From Gliomastix tumulicola (Eukaryota; Ascomycota; Sordariomycetes; Hypocreales; Bionectriaceae), in NCBI GenBank assembly GCA_001599755.1, contig BCHX01000002.1:2294001-2358000 (forward strand): a stretch of 64,000 nucleotides of DNA, written 5' to 3'. Within the stretch, counting starts at the first letter, position 1. Each line of letters opens with the position of its first letter. The notes under the pieces are model-generated. The model saw only the letters and a list, made by a program, of their open reading frames with translations. It was not told where the DNA came from and did not search any database. Made by a program: the position numbers and the translations under genes. Positions 52,708-63,048 of this stretch are shown here, piece by piece.

Positions 52708-53815
52708 ATGCCTGCCATGGACCAGCGCGAGCTCGACTCGTACGTCAAGCAGCTCAACAAATGCATCGTGGCCAACGAGGCGCCCGAGAATGCGCTGCGG
52801 CTGCTGGAAACGCTGAAGAAGGATGCCGCGCCGACGGAGGAGATGCTGAGGGTTCGTTCGCTCTTTTGTTGCACGTGCGCCAACTTTTTTGTATTTTTGC
52901 GATAGCACCCGTTTTGGCTCACATTTTCTCTTTCTTAGGCAACCCGCGCCGGTGTGATCGTGGGAAAGTTGAGGACGAATACGAACAAGGAGATCGCGCG
53001 GTCGGCCTCGGAGCTGGTGAGCAAGTGGAAGAAGCTCGTCGAGCATGAGAAGAAGCACAAGGGCGCCAAGCTCAACTCGCCCGCGCCCGCCTCCGCGCCG
53101 TCATCATCGCCCAACGCCCGCGCCACCTCTGCCACACCGTCGACGACTGCCGCCGCCGCCGCCGTGCCGACGAACGGAGGCGTCAAGGCCTCCTCCAAGT
53201 ACACGGGCAACGTCGAGACGCGCAAGTTCGAGACGGACAAGGTGGACACGAACCGCACCGACTCGCAGGTGCGCAACAGCTGCATCGGGCTCATCTACAA
53301 CGGCCTCGCCTACCGGTCCGTCGAGAGTCCCTCGGACGTCATCGCGCGCTCCGTCGCCGTCGAGCAGGCCGCCTTCGCCAAGTTCAGGGGCGAGAGCAAC
53401 GACTACAAGAAGAAGATCCGGTCGCTCTTCTCCAACCTCAAGGACAAGTCGAACCGCGAGCTGGGCCTGCGTGTCATGGCGGGCACCATCGCGGCCGACA
53501 AGTTCGTCGCCATGACCGATGAGGAGCTCAAGAGCGAGAGCCTGCGCAAGCTCGACAAGGAGGCCGAGGAGGAGAACATCAAGAACGCCCAGGTCGCCAA
53601 GGGCGAGAAGAGCTACAGCGACAGCCTCGAGTGCGGCCGGTGTAAGAAGAAGATGGTCAGCTACACGCAGGCGCAGACGCGCAGTGCCGATGAACCGATG
53701 ACGACGTTTTGCGAGTGCATGAATTGCGGGAAGCGCTGGAAGGTGAGCCGATTCAGTCCCTGTTCCATCAGTCCCTACAGAGGAGGCCATTCACTGACAT
53801 TCGCAGTTCTCGTAA
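52708..53815 (+). CDS. DST1: Transcription elongation factor TFIIS
   Basis: Rescues stalled and backtracked RNA polymerase II by stimulating its RNA cleavage. Exons 52708-52851, 52939-53742 and 53807-53815 give 318 residues; the last coding exon encodes only Phe-Ser and stop. The N-terminal LW/TFIIS-N domain reads ELDSYVKQLNKCIVANEAP...TRAGVIVGKLRTNTNKEIA and ELVSKWKKLVEH. A Ser/Ala/Pro linker leads to the central domain (VRNSCIGLIYNGLAYRS, YKKKIRSLFSNLKDKSNREL). The C-terminal zinc ribbon has CGRCKKKMVSYTQAQTRSADEP with the catalytic Asp-Glu, then CECMNCGKRWKFS. The length matches yeast Dst1 (about 309). The WKFS end supports the tiny last exon. Confidence 0.95.
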
Positions 53816-54203
53816 CCCTTTTTCCCCCCCTCATCACTGTATTCTTTTCTTTCTTTTTTTACCCCTTCGATTTGGTTCTCTAGGGCTGGGCGCGCTGGGG
53901 TTTTTGTTACCTGGAAAAAGGAGTTTTTTTTTTATTCTCGGGGGACTTTTGTAACATTTCTTGACTTCTTTCTTCTATCCCCGAGGTGAGTGGTGGACTA
54001 TGTGGAGGAGCATCGTTTGGTTTAAGACAATTCTGGTCGGCGCCCTCCTCATGGCATGCCAAAGCATAGATCGACGGATTAGATCTGCACGCACTGTGAC
54101 GCATCTTTACATTCTCGGCTACGAGCAGGTAGTATCGTGAACTCAGGGGGAACCTTCAGGGGACTTTTTTGGTCTTCTTTTTTTTACTTCTCATTTGCAG
54201 TCT
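53816..54203. other. Intergenic between convergent genes
   Basis: 3' regions of TFIIS and the cysteine-synthase-like gene, with T-rich tracts at 53839-53860 and 53923-53933. No gene is seen. Confidence 0.5.
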
Positions 54204-55562
54204 CTACGGCTTGGTGATGTTTAACTCCTGGAATAGGTCCGTTGCCTCGGACTCTTCCAGACCCATTTCCTTGATCTTCTTCCAGAACTTGCTCAGGTGT
54301 CTGGTTCCCGAGTCGCACAACACCGTAACAACGCGGCTGCCCGGGGGCAGTGACATGGCAGTGACCACCGCCGCGACAGTATTGACCGAGCTGCTGCTCC
54401 CAACGAAGATACCATCATTCTCCACCAGCCACCGCGCCATGCGGCAGGCCTGCTCGTCCGTCACCCTCACCGCGTCGTCGATGAGATCCCGCCCGGCCTC
54501 GAGGTTCTGCGTGACCCTGTTCACGCCTATGCCCTCGACGATGGAGTCGACCTGCTGCCGCCGCCGCGTGCCCTCGCGCTCCGTCGGCGAGTACATGACG
54601 CCGTGCTTGATCTTGTTGAAGAGGCCGCTGCCCTGCGGATCCGCCAGCACGATCTTCACGTCGGCGAGCCCGGCCTCGTCCTTGAGATACCGCGCCACGC
54701 CCGAGACGGTGCCGCCCGTCCCCGCGCCGGCCACGAAGGCATCTACATGGCCCTGCGTCTGGTTGTAGATCTCGGGCCCTGTCGTCTGGAAGTGCGCCTG
54801 CCAGTTCGCGCCGGACTCGAACTGATCCGCGAAAAAGCCCTTGCTCCCGTCGGCGTGCTTCGCTGCGTGCTCGGCGGCTCGCCTCCGCGCGAGGTTGACG
54901 AAGTGATCCGGGCTCGTGATGGGCGCGACGGCGACGCGCTCGACCTCGGCGCCGAGATGGTGCAGCAGGTCTGACTTCTCGAACGCCTGGTCGTCGGGCA
55001 TGCAGATGTGCGCCCTGTACCCGCGCGCACGGGCGAGCGTCGCCAGCGAGATCCCCGTGCTGCCCACGGTGCCCTCGTAGATGGTGTCGCCCCTGTGCGG
55101 GGTCAGCAGGCCCTTGGCCTCGGCGTCGTTGATGATGTTGAGCGCCACACGATCCTTGGGGCTGTTCCCCGCGCCGTTGAGAAACTCGGCCTTGGCGAGT
55201 ATGACCCGTCCCGTCGCCTCGGACAGCGAGTGGATCCGGATCAGCGGCGTGTGGCCTATGCAGGCCTCGATGCCCTGCGACGCGCCGTCATCCTGCGCGA
55301 GGTCGGCGGCAGCGGCGGCGGACGTCTCGTGATCCTCGAGCTGGACGGGCGCGCTGCCCCAGAACAGCAGGCTGCTGCGTCGTCGCGCGTCCCCCGCGGA
55401 CGTGCGTCTGGCGGCAGCCCTCGTGGAGCGCCGCTTGCGCTGGTACCGCGTCTCGAGGTCCGGGTAGAAGTCCTTGAAGCCGAGGGTGACGAGGATGCCC
55501 GCCGTGAAGGCGATGGCTACGGCGGCCGTTCCATAGGCTTTGGGGTGGTCGGTCAGTGCCAT
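54204..55562 (-). CDS. Membrane-anchored cysteine-synthase-like PLP enzyme (Mcy1/Cys2 type)
   Basis: PLP enzyme of the CysK/fold II class. A single exon gives 452 residues. After MALTDHPKAYG is a hydrophobic segment TAAVAIAFTAGILVTLGF (12-29), followed by an Arg-rich stretch, which fits an N-terminal anchor as in the yeast mitochondrial outer-membrane protein Mcy1. The catalytic core has SPKDR with the PLP lysine K136, EGTVGSTGIS near 163-172 in place of the canonical TSGNTG loop, and GAGTGGT (279-285) for the PLP phosphate. A 30-residue insert near 313-340 (VMYSPTEREGTRRRQQ) differs from bacterial CysK. The variant Asn/Ser loop suggests altered or lost O-acetylserine sulfhydrylase activity, though this is known only by family analogy. 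It is divergent from the NDUFAF7-type gene. Confidence 0.87.
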   Translation of the reverse strand: MALTDHPKAYGTAAVAIAFTAGILVTLGFKDFYPDLETRYQRKRRSTRAAARRTSAGDARRRSSLLFWGSAPVQLEDHETSAAAAADLAQDDGASQGIEACIGHTPLIRIHSLSEATGRVILAKAEFLNGAGNSPKDRVALNIINDAEAKGLLTPHRGDTIYEGTVGSTGISLATLARARGYRAHICMPDDQAFEKSDLLHHLGAEVERVAVAPITSPDHFVNLARRRAAEHAAKHADGSKGFFADQFESGANWQAHFQTTGPEIYNQTQGHVDAFVAGAGTGGTVSGVARYLKDEAGLADVKIVLADPQGSGLFNKIKHGVMYSPTEREGTRRRQQVDSIVEGIGVNRVTQNLEAGRDLIDDAVRVTDEQACRMARWLVENDGIFVGSSSSVNTVAAVVTAMSLPPGSRVVTVLCDSGTRHLSKFWKKIKEMGLEESEATDLFQELNITKP

Positions 55563-56020
55563 TGGGGGAGGGCTCTGGGTCTTCAGGGGCCGAGATCCAT
55601 GGTCGGGGGAGGTGTGATTATTATATACAAGTTGAGGCTGGGAATGGAATATGGAGGAAGGGGAGAAAATGAGGTGGCATGAGACATGGACGAGTTGATG
55701 TCATGCGAGAGCCTCCACAATTGAGAGAGCTCATGCAGATTCGGAGCTACACCCCTGTAGATAGGTGTTATAATAAATGGAGCCCGAGACTCGCGACTTG
55801 GAAAAGTAAAAGTCCCAGTTCTTTCTGTCACCTACCCGGCACTTGTCCCTGGAACGGAACATCCCAGACACCGATTGTCAATTGGCAGACCTCAAATTCA
55901 ACAGTCGCGACATCGCGAAGCAACGATTGACAGCTAGCACGGACTCGCCCCAAACCAGGCGCGAAGTCTCGTCGTCAGCCCGTACCTCTCCGCATCTTGT
56001 TCCTCACACACCCTTCCACG
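55563..56020. promoter_or_regulatory. Bidirectional promoter between two mitochondrial-type genes
   Basis: A 458-bp gap lies between the starts of the Mcy1-like and NDUFAF7-like genes. No named site was recognised. Confidence 0.35.
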
Positions 56021-57633
56021 ATGGACTCGCCACTGATGTCGAGCATCTTCCGCCAGCTCTTCCGTCACCGCCATCCCGGCTGTCTGCAGAACCTGCGGCA
56101 GCAAGCCCACCATGGCGGTCGCGCCGTCGCTGCAGCCTCGGCAGACGGGAGGAGAAGAGGATACGCATCGCGGCCGCGGGCGTCCAAGGACCGCGGCATG
56201 AAGACCAACGAGAGCCGCTGGCAGCAGAGGACGACGCTGTTCCCCGCCGACCGCAGCGCCGAGTTCGCCCAGTACCCGCACCTCACGATGCAGGACCTCA
56301 AGAAGCGCAAGGAGCGGCCGCTCAAGGCCAAGATGCTGCTGCGGGACTTCATCGACGACAGCCTGTACAACCCGTCGTACGGCTACTTCTCGAAGCAGGC
56401 CGTCATCTTCAGCCCCGGGGAGCCGTTCGACTTCCCCAGCATGCGCGACGAGCTCGAGTTCCACGCGCAGCTGGGCCACCGCTACACCGAGTTCGAGGAC
56501 CGGCTCGACGACCGCGACGGCGAGAACCCGACGCGCCAGCTCTGGCACACGCCCACGGAGCTCTTCCGCCCTTACTACGGCGAGGCCATCGCGCGCTACC
56601 TCGTGTCCAACTACCGCCTCACGACGTACCCGTACGACGACCTGCTCATCTTCGAGATGGGCGCCGGCCGCGGCACGCTCATGCTGAACATCCTGGACTA
56701 CATCCGCGCCATCGACCCGCAGGTGTACGCGCGGACAAAGTTCAACATCATCGAGATCTCGCCCTCGCTCGCCGCCCTGCAGACGCACCACCTGCGGTCC
56801 ACGGCCGAGTCGCGCGGCCACGCGGACAAAGTCGAGATCATCAACCGCTCCATCTTCGACTGGGACCGCTACGTGCCGTCCCCGTGCTTCTTCCTCGCTA
56901 TGGAGGTCTTTGACAACTTCGCCCACGACGGCATCCGCTACGACGTGAGCACGGGCGAGCCCCTCCAGGGCCACGTCCTCATCGACGGCGACGGCGACTT
57001 CTACGAGTTCTACGTGCACGAGCTCGACCCCCTCGCCGCACGCTACTTCCGCGTCCGGCACGCGGCCACGGGTGGCGCGTACCCGAAACCCTACCCGACG
57101 AATCCACTGCTGCGGTACCTCTCGACGCGGATGCCCTTCGCCGCCAACCTCTCGCACCCGGAGTTCATACCCACGCGGCTGATGCAGTTCTTCGACGTGC
57201 TGGAGAAGTACTTCCCCGCGCACAGGCTGCTGAGCTCCGATTTCCATGCGCTGCCGCAGGCGATCAAGGGGCTGAATGCGCCGGTCGTGCAGACGCGCTA
57301 CAAGAGGACCACCGTGCCGGTCACAACGCCTCTGGTAAGCAACCAACCCCATACTCCCCCCCCCCTTTTTCTCTCACTTCCTTCCGAGACGATAGAAGAC
57401 GTACTTGACTGACATACCTGCAGGTCCACCAGGGCTACTTCGACATCCTCTTCCCGACAGACTTCAACATCACCGAGGCCATGTATCGCGCCATCACCGG
57501 CAAGCTCACGCGCGTCATGTCCCACGGCGACTTCATGCGCCGCTGGGCCTACGTCGAGGACACGCAGACCCGGAGCGGCGAGAACCCGCTGCTGTCGCAC
57601 TACCGCAACGCCAGCATGCTCGTCACTGTATAA
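56021..57633 (+). CDS. NDUFAF7: Complex I assembly arginine methyltransferase NDUFAF7/MidA type
   Basis: Mitochondrial SAM-dependent methyltransferase of the DUF185/Methyltransf_28 family; NDUFAF7 methylates an Arg of NDUFS2 during complex I assembly. Exons 56021-57334 and 57424-57633 give 507 residues. The first 60 residues are Arg-rich without acids (FRQLFRHRHPGCLQNLRQQ, RRRGYASRPRA), a mitochondrial presequence. The core has YNPSYGYFSKQAVIF, PYYGEAIARYLVSNY and the SAM motif IFEMGAGRGTLMLNIL near 211-226. FNIIEISPSLAALQ and FFLAMEVFDNFAHDGI follow. The C-terminal exon gives VHQGYFDILFPTDFN, which matches the family end better than read-through of the intron. The symbol is the human one; no fungal name is certain. 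Confidence 0.9.
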
Positions 57634-58088
57634 TACCAAAAGGGGGAGGGGAGGGGAGGCAAGGGCGGGCAACAGACGACATGTAATTATCTGTACACAT
57701 AAGTATATGTTCCAGCCCGGTCATTGCGGGGGAACTGTTCATATTTTCGTCCTGTCGACAGCGGAGACAAGACAGGGCAATGTAGACACACCTTGTATAA
57801 AAATACCAATAGAATGATGAGAGAGAGAGAGGCGACGAGCTGAAACTTTGATTCTATAAGCCTTTCCGAGTAATTTTGAGGTATCTCCCACGCCATCACC
57901 ATCCATTCTCAGACATACGCAGCCTACAAGGCAGCACAAAACAAAAGGGAAGATCAGCAATCTCATGATCCCCCTACTCCCATCATGAAATCCCGTGGCA
58001 AATAAACCGGCCAATATCAGAACAGTAAGAAAGGAGACGGAAAGGATGCCCATCCGTAGTTACATAGAAGAAAGATCCCCCCTCCCCA
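57634..58088. other. Intergenic between convergent genes
   Basis: 3' regions only. A GA-rich run lies at 57819-57831. No gene is seen. Confidence 0.5.
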
Positions 58089-60698
58089 CTACAGCTTCAA
58101 CTTCTCGCTGAGCCACTTCGTCGCCGTCTCGACACCGTCGTCGATGGACTCGGGCTTCGTGCCCTGGCCCTGGCGCGTGGGCTCCTTACCGCCGGACTTG
58201 CCGCCAACGACTTCGGAGACGGAAGCCGCCCACTGCTCGGCGGTGACGCCCTGCTCAGAAAGATGCTGCAGACTCATATTAGCTAGCGATCAAGATGTAT
58301 ACTCAAGGGAGACGACTTACCGTTCCAACAAAGACACCGTGAGCGACGGCACCCTCCTCGGGGCTGCCACCAAAGATATACACAGACTTATCCTTGGCCT
58401 TGCCCTGGAAGTGCTTCACAACCTCACCGAGGGCCTTGGCGTTGGCGCCGATGGGCAGACGACCGACGTACCACTTGGCATCCTCGTTGGCCTGGAAGTG
58501 CTTGAGCACCGTGTCGAGCGCCGTCTTGGATTCGGCCTTCTGCTTCTTCTTCTGCTCGGCAGTGACGTCGGCGACGATCTTCTGGAACTTCTTGTTGAGC
58601 TCGTCCTTGGTCAGCGCCGAGATGACGAGCTGGCTGAGGTCCTGCGAGACGACCTTGATCTGGGCCTCCTTCTCGACGCCGAAGGGCAGGGCCGCGAGCT
58701 CGTCGAGCCGCTTGGAGAACTGGTCGGCGTCGCGCTGGACCTGGTGGGCAGCCTCGCCGGTGTAGGCGATTATGCGGCGGATTCCCTTGGCGATGCCGCT
58801 CTCCTCGACGATGACGAGGTCCTTGATCAGACCGGTGTGCTCGACGTGCGTGCCGCCGCAGAACTCAACGCTGTACTTGCGCCACTCGACATTGGAGGGG
58901 TCAGCGAGCATGGTGTCGACGTCCTGGCCGATGGAGACGACGCGGACGGGGTTGGGGTAGGTCTCGCCGAAGACGGCACGGACGCCGGCGATCTGGCGGG
59001 CGAGTTCGAGGTCCACATCCTTGGAGAAGATCTTGGAGGCGGCGCGGATGTACTCGTTGGACTTGCTCTCGATGACCTTGAGCTCCTCGATCTTGACCTG
59101 GCTCTTGTGGGAGAAGTCGAAGCGGAGCTTCTCGTTGTCGACGAGGGAGCCCTTCTGGTTGATCTCGTCGCCGAGGACCTCGCGGAGAGAGTGGTTGAGG
59201 ACGTGCGTGCCGGTGTGGTTGTTGCGGATCGGCGCGCGGCGGAGCTCCTCGTACTCGCAGATGACCTCGTCGCCCGTAGACAGCGCACCGTAGTCGATGT
59301 AGCCGCTGTGCAGGATGTAGCCACCGTAGTTCTGGACATCCAAGACCTTGAACTCGACGACATCGTCAATGACGATGCGACCAGTGTCGGCGACCTGACC
59401 ACCCGACTCGGCGTAGAAGTTGGTCTTGTCCAGGAGGAGCGAGAGCGGAGTGTTCTCTGGCACGTCCTTGGTCGAATTGAGGAAGTTCTTGCCGTCAAAG
59501 ATCTGCAGGACCTTGCCCTTGGTGTCGCCCTTGACGAACTTGCCGTCGTCGTCTGTCCGCTCAGCCTTGAGCTGCTGCTCGAGCTCCGCAATACGGTGCA
59601 CATCGAGCTTGGGGAACTCCTGCACGGACTCCTTGACGACCTTGCTGGCCTCCTTGGCCTTCTGCCGGGCGACCTCGACCTCGGCCTCGTCGATATCGAG
59701 ACCTCTCTCCTCGGCCATGAGCTTGGTCAGGTCGATGGGGAAACCAAACGTATCGTACAGACGCCAGACCGTCTCGCCAGCGAGCTTCGGCGTGCCGTCC
59801 TTAGCTGCCTTGGCAGCGTACCTCTCGAACTGGGCCTCGCCGCGGTCCAGGGTGCGCGAGAAGGCCTCCTCCTCCTCGTCGAGAATCTCCTTGAGGTCCT
59901 CCTGCTTCTTGACGAGCTCGGGGAACTCCTCTCCCTTCTGCTCGACCAACGCAGGGAGGATCTGGGAGAAGAAGGTGCCGATCTGGGCGTTCAGGTATTT
60001 ACGGCCATATCGAAGACCTCGTCGGAGGACACGACGGACGACGTAGCCACGACCGTCGTTGTTGGGGACGGCACCGTCCACGATGGCGAAGGAGAGGGTT
60101 CGGATGTGGTCCGCGACCACGCGATATGCCATGTCGATGCCGTCGGTGTCATCCTTGCCGTACTTGTCAGTGTACGCCCTCGCTCCCGTGACCTCCTGGA
60201 TCTTGCTGAAGATCGGCGACCAGACGTCGGTGGCGTAGTTGGACGCGGCATCCTGCATGACGGCGACGAGACGCTCGTACCCGAGACCGGTGTCGACGTG
60301 CTTCGCGGGCAGCGGCTTCAGGCTCTTATCGGCCTGGCGATCGTACTGGATGAAGACGAGGTTCCAGATCTCAATGACCATGGGGTCGTCCATGTTGACG
60401 AGGCTGGCAGCATCACGGCCGCCGATCTTGTCGTAGTGGATCTCGCTGCAAGGTCCGCAGGGGCCCTGGTCACCCATCTCCCAGAAGTTGTCCTTCATGT
60501 TTCCCGGCAGGATCTGGCTGTCGGGCACGCCAATCTTGCGCCAGAGCTCCTTGACCTCGAGGTCCGGCTCGAGGCCCAGCTCGGGCTGGCCCTCGAAGTA
60601 GGTGACGTAGAGGCGCGCGGGGTCGAGGCCGTAGACCTTTGTCAGCAGCTCCCAGGACATCTCGACGATGCCGGCCTTGAAGTAGTCGCCGAAGGACC

Positions 60699-60729
<31 letters not shown>

Positions 60730-61576
60730 GTAGCTGTCCTTGCCGACGTCGTCGAGGTCGTTGTGCTTGCCGCCGGCGCGGATGACCTTTTGGGAGTCGA
60801 CGGCGCGCTTGAGGTTGGCCATGGGGTCGGTCTTGCCCACGGTGCCGAGGAAGATGGGCTTGAACTGGTTCATGCCCGCGTTGGTGAAGAGCAGGGAGGG
60901 GTCATTGTGCGGGACGACAGGGCCCGAGGGGACTGCAGATTGTGAGTCAGGAGGGTCATGATGAAGGGAGTGTAGAATTGAGGATGCAGAAAATAACAGT
61001 GGTGGCAGACGGGACAGCACAAGCATCAAAAGCGCAGTGCAATTGTGTTGTTGGTGGTGATGCTGCCCGTGATGCTGCTCGTGATGCTGCTCGCGATGGC
61101 GGGGTACTCAAAGACTCACCCACAGTGTGACCCCTCTCATGGAAGAAGTCGAAAAAGGACTTGCGCACGCGCGCCGCAGGCCACTCGGAGGCGTTGGGCG
61201 GCATCCTGGTGGCAGTCGAGTAGAAGCGACGGCTTCGCCAGGCGATGAATGCAGCAGGGAGTCGGGGGCGAATAATGGTGGTCGTCGTCGTGGCTGGCAG
61301 AAGAGAGAAGCTGGTGAAGGTGTTCTGTGGTCTCGCGGCGGGAGGCGAAGATGAATTTGATAAAGTTCCAGGGTTCCAATTCGTTATCGCAGCAGCTGCA
61401 GCGGGCGTTGCAGCACCAGTAGCACCCGTAGCACCAAAAGCAGGAATAGCGGCGGTAATGGTGCTGGAAAAGGTTCTGGGGCCCCCGACGCCGGCATGGA
61501 AACTTCTACAAGAATGAGTCAAGCCTGCCCTCCATCTCGACCTCCCGCTTCTGGCCGAGCTGCTCGTGCCTCTCAT
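58089..61576 (-). CDS. ALA1: Alanyl-tRNA synthetase, cytosolic and likely mitochondrial forms
   Basis: Class II synthetase that charges tRNA-Ala. Exons on the minus strand are 61576-61120, 60932-58321 and 58265-58089. The long form from ATG 61576 has 1081 residues, and the short form from ATG 61204 (MPPNASEWPAARVRKSFFDFF) has 957, the usual eukaryotic length. Motifs seen are VVPHNDPSLLFTNAGMNQFK, GDYFKAGIVEMSWELLT, GLGYERLVAVMQD, the editing HTGTHVLNHSLRE and CGGTHVEHTG, and the C-Ala end HGVFVGT. The extra 124 residues of the long form are rich in Arg, Ser and Ala, with few acids, and end SRRFYSTATR, like a mitochondrial cleavage region. One gene for both compartments is known in yeast. Intron 1 carries a 12-bp repeat. 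Confidence 0.95.
61057..61092. repeat. 12-bp tandem repeat in intron 1 of ALA1
   Basis: Three adjacent copies of GTGATGCTGC(C/T)C, one with a single change, lie in the intron near its donor, followed by a degenerate fourth copy. Confidence 0.85.
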
Positions 61577-61907
61577 TGTCGCACCCCTCCTTTCCGATTC
61601 CTGGTTAGGAGATAAGGCTTTCCGCTTTCCCACTCTCCGTCTCCCTTTTCGCTTCCTGTCGCATCCAGCTGTCGCACAGCTGCATTCCCTCTCCCTAATA
61701 AACCCGAGTGCCCCGACACGCGACTCCGACCGACCGACCAACCAACCAACAGAACAAGACAGAGTACAATTACAGAGACGGGGGGAATAGAAACAAATCA
61801 GTAGTGGTACAAGGGAAAGTCTACACGGACGCGCACGCGCAGGATCATGTTTCGCCCATTGCATTGAAAGGGGAGGAAAATTGACACGAGGAACAAAAAA
61901 GGAAAGG
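61577..61907. promoter_or_regulatory. Bidirectional promoter ALA1 / unknown gene
   Basis: A 331-bp gap lies between divergent start codons, CT-rich near 61590-61700 and with ACCAACCAACCA words at 61735-61750. No named site is recognised. Confidence 0.35.
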
Positions 61908-62773
61908 ATGATGCTGCACGGGTCGCAATCTCCAAGTCCCGGTCCTCATCAATCTCCCTTTTCTCCCGCTCCGGCGACAGCTCCAGTGCCACCTGCCGCT
62001 AGCACAACAACTGCAACCACCCCTAGAAAGCGCAAGGCCGAGTCGCAGGAGAACGAGCGGCTGTCCAAACGGCTGAGTCTGCTGAACATTGGTACGTTAC
62101 CTACACATTCGTCGAACCACGACTGGTGGTACCCAAAAGTGCACATTGCTGACTTGACTCGCGCACAGAACAGAATGGCCCCAAGCTCTACGTCCCCGTC
62201 GAGGCTCCCAGCCCTTCAACCTACAACCATGCCGCACCGATAGCAGAACTAAATACGATTGCTGCTAGTCCTGATGCAGCTTCACCTCCTCTCTCTCCTC
62301 TAGCTGCCGCCAGCGCAGAAGACGACGACATCATGCGCCTTGATGATACGAAGCACAAGGTCTACATCTACAACATCGACGACGAGCTGTCTTCCTCGGA
62401 CGACGACACCGCTTCCGACGACGGCCGCCTCGTCTTCCTCCCGGACATCGAGAAGCACCTCCGCGCGAACCGCATCCCGCCGCAGGTCCTCGCCAACGCC
62501 GACGGCGAGCTTGCGGGGATGCAGCTCGTCCTCTACAGCGACCCCAAGTCCCTGAGCGTGCCCGAGGAGCAGGACGGCGTGCGCAAGGCCGTCATTGAGG
62601 CGAGGCAGCGGCTGCGGGATAGGAATGCTGGTAAGCGGGAGGAGGCGTCTTCATCTGAGGAGCCTGCTGCTGCTGCCGATGCAACCCGTGGGAACGCCAC
62701 CGGCCCAGTTCCGAGTTCTTGGGATGCGCCCATCCACCGCCCTGCCAGTCCCGACGCCATGGACATGGATTGA
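61908..62773 (+). CDS. Conserved fungal protein of unknown function, nuclear type
   Basis: Exons 61908-62091 and 62169-62773 give 262 residues. The N terminus is Pro/Ser/Ala-rich with a basic PRKRKAESQENERLSKRLSL nuclear-type signal. The ordered part is about residues 135-215: DDTKHKVYIYNIDDELSSSD, then RLVFLPDIEKHLRANRIPPQ and DGELAGMQLVLYSDPKSLSV, then PEEQDGVRKAVIEARQRLRD. I recall this IEKHLR..IPP / GMQLVLYS block as shared by many ascomycete proteins but not with any known activity. The tail is acidic/Ser-rich. It is divergent from ALA1 and convergent with the AAA gene. No membrane segment or enzyme motif is seen. Confidence 0.82.
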
Positions 62774-63048
62774 GTGGCCGAGGGATAGACTAATCAGCGC
62801 GGGATCGAGCCTCCGATTATGATAGGGGACATCTCCCAGCGCCATGTTACAGTAGCTCTGATATATGCCTTAGACAGTAACAGCGAGTGCCGGATTCTTC
62901 CAAGAAGATGTAGACGATTTGGATTATACTGAATGCTTCATACTAGCCTAATGAAGTCCTTTAACGCAGGCTTTAGACCATCTTTACAACTACATTGCTC
63001 TGAGTTACTCTTGACATCACATGCTGAGCGAAGAGAACATGAGGCTCC
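62774..63048. other. Intergenic between convergent genes
   Basis: 3' regions of two convergent genes; no feature seen. Confidence 0.5.

Noticed and set aside
55934..57352. 472-codon minus-strand frame
   Set aside because: Antisense shadow of the NDUFAF7-type gene with Val/Arg/Glu-rich composition and no family motif.
58144..60945. 933-codon open frame on the plus strand
   Set aside because: It lies exactly antisense to alanyl-tRNA synthetase, is full of Leu/Val/Asp/Glu repeats, and reflects the high GC at third codon positions of the real gene.
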